The notes below the pieces were generated by a model. That model saw nothing but the letters and a program-made list of their open reading frames with translations. It ran no database searches and had not been told where the DNA came from. Both the position numbers and the translations under genes were made by a program. Below, in pieces: positions 56,976 through 64,000 of a stretch of 64,000 bases of DNA. Origin of the DNA: Larix kaempferi (lineage: Eukaryota; Streptophyta; Pinopsida; Pinales; Pinaceae); NCBI GenBank assembly GCA_027924585.1, contig BSBM01000764.1, positions 2,126,001-2,190,000 on the forward strand, read 5' to 3'. Each line of letters starts with the position of its first letter. Position 1 is the first letter of the stretch.

Positions 56976-58398
56976 AGTGGGAAGAACTGGTGCACAATTG
57001 GGCCGAAATTGGCACAATGTCAGCACCAACGATGGCAGGGATGCCACTTCCTCAAACCTAGCTCCTCTGACTAGAAGTTTGGCCAAAACTTTGAAGGAAA
57101 TTAATTTTGAATATTCTCATTTCATTTGGTTGCTCCAATACAATCGGTAAATAAATATACAAATTATGTAGTTTAGTCTGTATATATGACTTGGGTCCTG
57201 GAGGCCAAGATTATTACACAAATTATGTAGTTTTAAGAAAAATTTGAGGTAGGGGTGATTGGATTGTTGTGGTGTGCAAAAGAGATCAACGCCCACTCCC
57301 CATTAATGTTAGAAGCTACTTTCTTTGTGTTTTGATATTAAATCTAAGTCTCGTTTTGTTCACTTTTCTTCTCTGTTGTTTGGCGCAAAGAACCTTTGCA
57401 TATCTACAAAATTTCCAATGAATATTTTTTCATACTACCGTCGGATAACAACCAAGTGTTAACACCGAAATTGACCCCCAAGGCTAAAAGAGGGCAATTC
57501 TAGGTAACCACTAACCAATCTTTGTCATGTGCTACTGACCCAACACAGACATAGAGGGCTCTCTCTAAAATCTCATGAAAAGACTGGAATAATCAAGATT
57601 ATCAATAATGAAAAAGAAACACCAGCATTCACGGCCAAGATATTCAATTACAACAATTATATTGAAGATCAGTTTTCTGTTTGTAAATAAAATGATTCAT
57701 GCGTTGTTTCATTGAAAACGTATGAAATTTAGTTTGGGCAATGGAGTCACCTTTAACAAACTATGAAACATCATTCACAAAGATTCCGCAAATGCATTCA
57801 CAAGGGCAAGGTAGCAAGCAGCTAGTAGTCAAAGAGATTTTAATTTTGTGGAACAAAATAGAAAAGAAACAGTCCATCAATGTAAGGCATACCAAGATGA
57901 ATCCTACATCAACTTTAGTAGAATATGTTGGTGAAATACTTGGAAAAAACTAAGCAAAGCATAATTTCTATGAATTCCACGTAATCATTACCCTGATCCA
58001 AGCATGAAAGAAATAACACAAAATGGGGTTACGAAGAGAGAAAATATAATTTCACATAGGAAGAGAGAAAATACAGACTACCAAACCAATTAAAAATGAA
58101 TCCCTGTCAAAACACAGGCTTCAGCTCTGCAAACTTTATTAAAACAGCTCAAAAAGTCTCTTGCAGACTAATCCTCAAATTACCAAAAGCTTTTCAACAT
58201 AAGATTTTCAACCCTTGTTCATTCTATTACATCGCATATATATATGCCTAGAGTCGTCTGGCATGACTCACCTCTCACCCCAATGAAAGTATCAGAAGGA
58301 CACCTCATTTAACTCAAAAATTCAAAAATATTACATGTGTCATGCCTCAAACAGACTGATTAAGAAAAGGAACAAAATATTATAGATAGAGGACTGTC
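56976..58398. other. Intergenic DNA between gypsy F and the minus-strand coding remnant
   Basis: No gene recognised. ACAAATTATGTAGTTT occurs twice near 57160 and 57220. Small open frames are not convincing. Confidence 0.5.
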
Positions 58399-59165
58399 TT
58401 AACCCTGGGTTTGCAAGTGACCTTGCAAGTCAAAGAAATCTTCGACTTTCAATGAGCTATCAGCCTGTGATGCATCATCTGGTAGGATAGGTGTCGCTTC
58501 TTCAGTGGAGATTACAAAATCGTGAACTATTTCTACACCCGGTTGGCCACTTTGCTTGATTCCGAAGGTCTCCTTCTTCTTTCTTTGTCTGTTTCCATTA
58601 GACACTTGTCATTTATCAAGTTTCTCGCTTCGTTGGCAGAGCCAGATTCTATGACGTCGAATACCATAAGAGAGGGAGTGGTAGGATTTTCCTCCATCTC
58701 AACCCACACTTGTTCTGGAATGAACACCACTTCGCACTTCCGTCCTTTCTCCATGAGCCAATCGTAACAGAGAAAATGGTCGAACCGCCAGGTGCACCAT
58801 CTTTCCCTTATACCACCTTCAGATAAAAGACATGAGAACCTTATCCATAACTGCTGCGATGATGACAGCATCTACAAGTGGTCATAATTTCCATGATAGC
58901 TCTATCAGACTCTTCAATCAGGTAACCGTGATGCCCAACATTTGAGGTGACCTTTAGCATGCTCAGCGACGTCGTCCCAGATAGACGGCATAGCCAATGA
59001 TGATGCAAAAAGTGCCTTCCATCATACAGATAATCCTCTGGGATAACATTCAGAGATCCCCTTTGTAGGTCTGTTCTTCTGACGTCTCTCGCGTGACAAT
59101 ACTTAATCTCATGCTTTCCTGCATGCTTCGAAAGACGTGGGTCACATTACCTTCATCACCTTTCG
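58399..59165 (-). pseudogene. Unidentified minus-strand protein-coding remnant
   Basis: Three minus-strand segments with protein-like composition follow each other. The first (about 59135 to 58825) includes RGSLNVIPEDYLYDGRHFLH and KVTSNVGHHGYLIEESDRAI. The second (58871 to 58533) includes FDHFLCYDWLMEKGRKCEVV and PTTPSLMVFDVIESGSANEA. The third (58605 to 58399) has a basic KKK stretch, then EEATPILPDDASQADSSLKV and a stop. Small frameshifts, or short introns, separate them. The upstream end is cut by the A2 insertion at 59168. I do not recognise the family; a host gene relic or an undescribed transposon protein are both possible. Confidence 0.5.
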
Positions 59166-59167
59166 AG

Positions 59168-59541
59168 TGTTAGGAACCCATGTCTTTACTTTGTTAGTAT
59201 ATTGTTGTTGGATGCATATGCTTTGTAAGTCGTCCCGTAGTATTTGTTGATCAATAGTTTATGTTATTGTTGTTGGCACATATGCTTTGTAAGTCACCCA
59301 TAGTATCGTTGATCCATAGTTTGTAGTGGCCAACGGTTTTGACCCATAGTATTGGCGCCTAGACTTAGTATATAAGTGTGTGTTGAGACCTATGAAGGAC
59401 CGTGAAGTTATTTGTATTGAGCTTGCTCATAGGAGGTTGCCCCCTCGAAGTGTCCTGTGATCAATATAAAAGTGATTCTGAGTTCTATCATTTCTGCTAT
59501 TTCATATATTGTTATTAATTACTTGTTGCAGGTGCATCACA
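59168..59541 (+). repeat. 5' LTR of gypsy A2
   Basis: 374 bp, about 30 bp shorter than the A1 LTRs through small deletions (ACCCATCTA near the start and within the duplicated TATGCTTTGTAAGTC units). TATATAA is at 59369-59375. Confidence 0.92.
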
Positions 59542-59543
59542 TC

Positions 59544-59555
59544 TGGTATCAGAGC
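59544..59555 (+). other. tRNA-Met primer-binding site of A2
   Basis: TGGTATCAGAGC two nucleotides after the LTR end, as in A1. Confidence 0.92.
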
Positions 59556-60452
59556 ACTTCTTGGGCTCGCTGGGTGAAATTTCTGCCAAATTTTTTTTCG
59601 CATCTGTTGCAGGTTCGGATTTGGGAATAATCCATATCCGCTTAACTGTGGGAAGTACTTGGGCATATGCCCTATAACTCATTGTGAGGAGTACCACAGG
59701 AACCTCAAAGTAGCTGGCCCATTGAGAGGACCTGCCAGCGAAAAGGGCAACAACCCCTACCTGATTGACTAGTTCCCACCCGTGAGGTAAACCAAGAGTT
59801 GTCGTTTGTGGAAAAGCGGTTATCAATTTTACCTGAGCCATGGAGTGAGGGGTACTGCCCCAATACGCAAGCCGTCAGACAGCATTGGTGGCCGAGTGAA
59901 ACCCTTGAACTGTTAGGAAGCCGCACATACCTGGGGTCCATATCTATTTTCAGCTAAATTGTTGTCGATCGTTGCTGCACCGTTCAGATCCATTTTGCAA
60001 GCCATTCCAGATCCATCCATTTTCAATCCATTCGGCGCCGTTTCGGATCCCTTTTGAGCCGTAGCCGCTCCATTCTGGAAAAAAAAAAAAAATCAATTTT
60101 TTCTCCATATCTCCCTTGTTTTCACTTTGTTTCCCTTGAAATTTTCAGGGAACCCCTGTCATCCCATTCTGCATATTTCATTCCTGAGGACCCTATCCCC
60201 AATTCCCCTTCCCAAAGCTTGAAATCCCACATTTGTCTATTTTTAGGGTTCGCCATAACTTCCTCAGATTTCACCCAATCACCTTCAAATTTTACCACAG
60301 AGTTCCTTTCTGAATTCTGCTTCTTTGTTCCCCTCTGCGAAGTTTTCCCATTCTTTAACCCCGCTTCTGAAATCCTCATTTTTGCTTCCCTGTCTATTCA
60401 ATAGTGTCCAAAACCTAGTCAAACCCCAATTTCCCTTCAGAAACTCCTGGTT
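59556..60452 (+). other. Leader of gypsy A2 with conserved antisense frame
   Basis: A pyrimidine-rich leader similar to that of A1. On the minus strand, 59515-59841 is open (108 codons), and its first 67 codons match the antisense frame in A1 (17863-18066), including GLPHGWELVNQVGVVALFAG. No family is recognised; it may be a chance frame. Confidence 0.6.
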
Positions 60453-61139
60453 ATGGTTGTCACCCGTGCAGGAGCAAAAACCATGGAGGACACACTTCCA
60501 ACCATCCAAGCCAAACTCCAGGATCTGGATGAAAAATTTCTCGGCCTCCATCTTGAACATTCAGCTATGAACAACAAACGACAGTCCGAGTCTTCATTAG
60601 ACAATGTGTTCTCTTCTTCCAGCAATTTCCGTGGTTCGAAGCTTGATTTTCCTCACTTCAATAGTACCGATCCAACTGGATGGATCTATCGTGCAGAATA
60701 GTATTTTAGTCTGCATAATACTTTTGATGTCAACAAAGTTCCGCTGGCATCCTTTCATTTGGAACATGATGCTCTTCAATGGTACCATTGGTACATCAAG
60801 GCTCATCGAGAGCCCAAATGGCCAGACTTTTTCCAGCTCCTTTTGCAACGATTTGGTCCTAGTGCTTTTGATGACTTCACAGGAGCCCTCACGAAACATC
60901 ACCAAATTGGCACTGTGAGAGAGTATCAAACCGAATTTGAGAATCTAGCCAACCACACCGAAGGATTGTCTAATGACTTTTATCGGAGTTGTTTTATCAG
61001 TGGTCTAAAGGATGCCATCCACTCTGAGGTCAAAATGTTCTGTCCCAACACAATGATGGAAGCCCTAGGGTTGGCTAAGTTGGAAGAAGATAAGATTGCA
61101 GCCCAACAATGCGCCAAGCCCACTTTTGTTCCCTTCTGA
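60453..61139 (+). pseudogene. Gypsy A2 gag, two stops
   Basis: Open from MVVTRAGAKTMEDTLPTIQA except for a TAG after IYRAE (60700) and a TGA at 61137-61139. The capsid-like core reads EHDALQWYHWYIKAH, FDDFTGALTKHHQIG, REYQTEFENLANHTEGL and FYRSCFISGLKDAI. The TGA lies before the zinc knuckle and coincides with the A1 stop. The first Cys codon of the knuckle has become TGA at 61242-61244. Confidence 0.87.
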
Positions 61140-61304
61140 AATATGGGTTCCCAACAACCACCTATACCGCAGGCTCCTCGACCAACTCCTATCAAGCGTT
61201 TGTCTGAAACAAAGATGCAAGCACACAAAGAAAAGGGGCTTTGATATAATTGTGATGAGAAATTCACTCGAGGACATAGATGTGTTCAGCAAAAGCTCTA
61301 TCTC

Positions 61305-63482
61305 TTGGATGTGGATTCTCCGCCTGCCTCTGAAATTGGTGACAAAGATCTAGAAACACTGGATGCTCCGGTCGACATTCAAGAACCGCCTATTGACCCT
61401 CCGTCTCAGGATGACCAGCCAGAGATATCTCTCCATGTTTTAACTGGAATCACCACCCCCCAAACAATGCGGGTCAGGGGTTACTTCAAGAAGCTTCCTC
61501 TTACAATACTCATTGATTCTGGTAGCACTCATAATTTCATTGACCCTCAAATCGCCAAACAAGCTGATTGTTTTATCCATCCTTGCTCCAACTTTGAAGT
61601 CATGGATGCCAATGGGGGAACCTTACCTTGCAAAGGGAAGTGTCAAAATGTGCGTATCTCTATGGGAGATTATACCTTGCGCTCTGACATGTTTTCCTTG
61701 ACCTTAGGCGGATGTGATGTGGTTTTGGGCACTCAATGGCTACGCACACTTGGCCCTATCTTATGGGATTTTGCGGAACTTTGGATGCAGTTTTCCCTCA
61801 ATGGCCAAAAACACACCTTGACAGGATTACAACCAGGTTCTCTCAGCATCCTCAGTTCACATCGCATGGAAAAAATCCTCAAGAAGAATTCATATGGTGT
61901 CATCGCTCAGCTCCATTCCATTCAGATGCAACCTTCAGCGGTCTCCACTACTCCTTTGGATCTACAACAAATTCTGGATCAATATACAAGTGTTTTTGCT
62001 GAACTAGTGGGATTACCACCTTCCAAGCCAGAAGACCATCGTATTCAGCTCCTTCCTGGCAACGTTCCTCCCAACATCAGGCCCTATCGCTACTCATTTC
62101 ACCAGAAAACGGAGATTGAAATGCTCGTTCGGGACTTATTAAAGCAAGGTATTATTCGCCCAAGCACTAGTTCCTTTTCTTCTCCAGTTATTCTTGTCAG
62201 CAAAAAAGATGGGTCATGGCGCCTCTGCATTGACTTCCGAGCACTTAATCACCTCACCATCAAGGATAAGTTTCCAATTCTTGTTGTTGATGAGCTTCAT
62301 GGGGCTCACTTTTTCTCCAAGTTGGATTTTCGTTCTGGGTATCATCAAATTCGGGTTCATGAGGATGATATCCCTAAAATAGCTTTCCGCACGCATGATG
62401 GCCATTATGAGTTTTTGGTCATGCCCTTTGGCCTCACTAATGCTCCTTCCACATTCTGGGCATTAATGAATAAAATATTTCGACCCTACTTGTGGAAATT
62501 CATTCTGGTATTCTTTGATGATATCCTCATCTACAGTAAAACATGGGATGAACATCTCCAGCATCTGGATCTTGTCATGCAACTTTTCTCTAACCATCAT
62601 CTCCATGCCAAGCAGTCTAAATGTGTTTTTGGACAAAAGAAATTTGAGTATCTCGGGCACATTATCTCAGCACAAGGGATTCGTGTGGATCCTGCCAAAA
62701 TCGATGCCATGAACAATTGGCCGCATCCTCAGACACTCAAGAGCCTTCGTGGTTTTTTGGGGTTGGCTGGCTACTACCGCAAGTTTGTCAAGGATTATGG
62801 GAATATTGCAGCTCCATTAACTGCTCTATTGAAAAAGGATGCTTTTACATGGACACATGCTGCTCAGTGTGCATTTGACAAACTAAAACAAGCTATGTGT
62901 ACTACACCTGTTCTAGCTATGCCCGATTTTTCCAATCCCTTCACTATTGAGAGTGATGGTTGTGGCAATGGACTTGGTGCTGTTCTCCTTCAAGATGAAC
63001 ACCCCATTGCGTTCACCAGCAAAGCCCTTTCAGGTAAGAAATTAGCTTCCTCTACCTATGAGAAGGAAATGATGGCTATTTTGCATGCAGTACAGAAGTG
63101 GCACCCATACCTATTAGGGAAACATTTCTGCATCAAGACAGATCACCAGAGTCTGAAATACTTCTTGGAACAGCGTGTCTCCTCCCCGACACAACATAAA
63201 TGGGTTAGCAAACTCATGGGTTATGACTATGAGATCACTTACAAGAAGGGTAAAGACAATATTGTGGCAGATGCTCTTTCTTGCACATTTGATGCCCAAG
63301 GTTCTCTTTCAGCTATTTCTATGCCTGTTCCAAATTGGTTGCAATCTGTTCAACAGGGTTATGTCAATGACTCTTCCTTATCTCAAATTATCCAATGCTT
63401 GACCAACAACCCTTCTGTTGTACCACATTACTCTTGGGATGGTGCTTCTCTGAGATACAAGGGTTGTCTGGTGCCTCCCTAG
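61305..63482 (+). CDS. Gypsy A2 protease-RT-RNase H open frame (725 aa)
   Basis: Protease active site DSG at residues 71-73 (ILIDSGSTHNFID). RT covers about 240-430: VSKKDGSWRLCIDFRALNHL, FSKLDFRSGYHQIRV, MPFGLTNAPSTF and the catalytic F-F-D-D at 403-406 (62511-62522), all canonical for plant Ty3/gypsy. RNase H runs from about 545 (Asp 551 in IESDGCGNGLGAVL) through AFTSKALSGKK to ADALSCTF. The frame ends at TAG just before the integrase zinc domain. The Met used is internal to the polyprotein. It has no stop and no missing RT motif, so polymerase activity is conceivable; upstream gag is broken, so it could not be expressed as a normal polyprotein. Confidence 0.88.
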   Translation: MDVDSPPASEIGDKDLETLDAPVDIQEPPIDPPSQDDQPEISLHVLTGITTPQTMRVRGYFKKLPLTILIDSGSTHNFIDPQIAKQADCFIHPCSNFEVMDANGGTLPCKGKCQNVRISMGDYTLRSDMFSLTLGGCDVVLGTQWLRTLGPILWDFAELWMQFSLNGQKHTLTGLQPGSLSILSSHRMEKILKKNSYGVIAQLHSIQMQPSAVSTTPLDLQQILDQYTSVFAELVGLPPSKPEDHRIQLLPGNVPPNIRPYRYSFHQKTEIEMLVRDLLKQGIIRPSTSSFSSPVILVSKKDGSWRLCIDFRALNHLTIKDKFPILVVDELHGAHFFSKLDFRSGYHQIRVHEDDIPKIAFRTHDGHYEFLVMPFGLTNAPSTFWALMNKIFRPYLWKFILVFFDDILIYSKTWDEHLQHLDLVMQLFSNHHLHAKQSKCVFGQKKFEYLGHIISAQGIRVDPAKIDAMNNWPHPQTLKSLRGFLGLAGYYRKFVKDYGNIAAPLTALLKKDAFTWTHAAQCAFDKLKQAMCTTPVLAMPDFSNPFTIESDGCGNGLGAVLLQDEHPIAFTSKALSGKKLASSTYEKEMMAILHAVQKWHPYLLGKHFCIKTDHQSLKYFLEQRVSSPTQHKWVSKLMGYDYEITYKKGKDNIVADALSCTFDAQGSLSAISMPVPNWLQSVQQGYVNDSSLSQIIQCLTNNPSVVPHYSWDGASLRYKGCLVPP

Positions 63483-64000
63483 AGCACAGATCTTCAACAG
63501 GCTGTCTTCTATGAACTCCATGCTTCTCCATTAGCAGGGCACTCTGGGTTCCTCAAAACGTATGAACGGGCACGGCGTAAATTCTTTTGGTAGGGCATGA
63601 AAAGGACAATTCAACAGATGGTGGCCAAATGTGATACCTGACAGCGCAATAAGGGTGAAACAACCCTCCTTCCAGGATTGCTCGAACCCTTGCCCATACC
63701 TACATGGATTTGGATAGATATTTCTATGGATTTCATTGAAGGGCTCCCTAAATCTAGTGGTAAGACAGTGATTCTTGTTGTGGTTGATTGCCTCTCCGAA
63801 TATAGTCATTTTTGTGCTCTCAGCCATCCCTATACAGCCTCTTCAGTCGCTCAAATTTTCCTGGACTAGATCTTTCGTCTTCATGGCATCCCTTCTTCCA
63901 TTGTCTCGGATTGTGATGTGACTTTCACCAGTCATTTTTGGACTGAACTATTTCACCACACTGGCACCAAATTGAATATGAGTTCAGGGTATCACCCACA
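63483..64000 (+). pseudogene. Gypsy A2 integrase, partial and broken
   Basis: HHCC domain with FYELHASPLAGHSGFLKTY and CDT with the second Cys changed to a stop. Stops also interrupt FFW-GMK. The core shows SMDFIEGLPKSSGKTVIL (first Asp) and SDCDVTFTSHFW (second Asp). The catalytic Glu lies beyond the window. Confidence 0.85.

Larger units (their letters stand above)
59168..64000 (+). mobile_element. Gypsy A2, Ty3/gypsy element running off the window
   Basis: Same family as A1: LTR TGTTAGGAACCC...GCATCACA, primer site, conserved leader, gag, protease, RT, RNase H and the start of integrase in Ty3/gypsy order. The 3' LTR lies outside the window. It retains the RT segment that A1 has lost. It interrupts the minus-strand coding remnant; the left flank TCGAG would be its target duplication. 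Confidence 0.92.

Overview
The window looks like intergenic DNA from a large, repeat-rich seed-plant genome. Signs are LTR retrotransposons primed by a tRNA-Met-type site (TGGTATCAGAGC), deep nesting, an endogenous plant pararetrovirus (Caulimoviridae) fragment, a plant-specific DUF247 gene relic and tRNA-derived SINE-like pieces. A gymnosperm such as a conifer is plausible from the style of nesting and the age of the copies, but the sequence alone does not prove it. I found no intact host gene. Element names below (A1, A2, B, C, D, E, E2, F, TR-GAG) are mine.

Left part (1-13745): AT-rich intergenic DNA holds two tRNA-like Pol III promoter relics, a foldback hairpin, short tandem duplications, one LTR with a different primer site (about 4705-5598, minus strand) and a decayed Ty3/gypsy gag (6050-6910, plus strand). 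Inserted next to these is a complete short non-autonomous element (7611-10607) with two LTRs, primer site, polypurine tract, TGATG target duplications and only a gag-like ORF (TR-GAG type).

Middle part (about 13746-42778): one old Ty1/copia element on the minus strand (B) has been split by later insertions. A giant solo LTR (E, 13971-22847, about 4.5 kb after removing its own insertion, target duplication ATGGG) sits in B's 3' LTR. Inside E is Ty3/gypsy element A1 (17363-21726, target duplication CTAGG), which has lost most of RT and the integrase core. In B's gag sits C (27824-41421), a tandem LTR-internal-LTR-internal-LTR array of a second copia family flanked by one GGGAG target duplication.

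Right part (42779-64000): a DUF247 (UPF0481) pseudogene fragment is followed by copia D, a sister of B with its gag end missing. D abuts the primer-site end of a second E-type LTR (E2). E2 is cut off by a caulimovirid RT-RNase H fragment, which in turn abuts the 3' half and 3' LTR of gypsy element F. An unidentified minus-strand coding remnant (58399-59165) is interrupted by A2, a second copy of the A family, which keeps a 725-codon protease-RT-RNase H frame and runs off the window end.

The order of insertion can be read directly: A1 is younger than E, E is younger than B, and C is younger than B. Almost every coding frame is broken, and three of the four copia RTs have a damaged YVDD site, so elements here could move only with help in trans. 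The most noteworthy items are the C tandem array with a shared nonsense codon, the giant solo LTR with a palindromic minisatellite, the TR-GAG element with a CATGCA cluster in its LTRs, the pararetroviral fragment with an unassigned downstream frame, and the series of abrupt element-to-element junctions between 48.0 and 54.3 kb.
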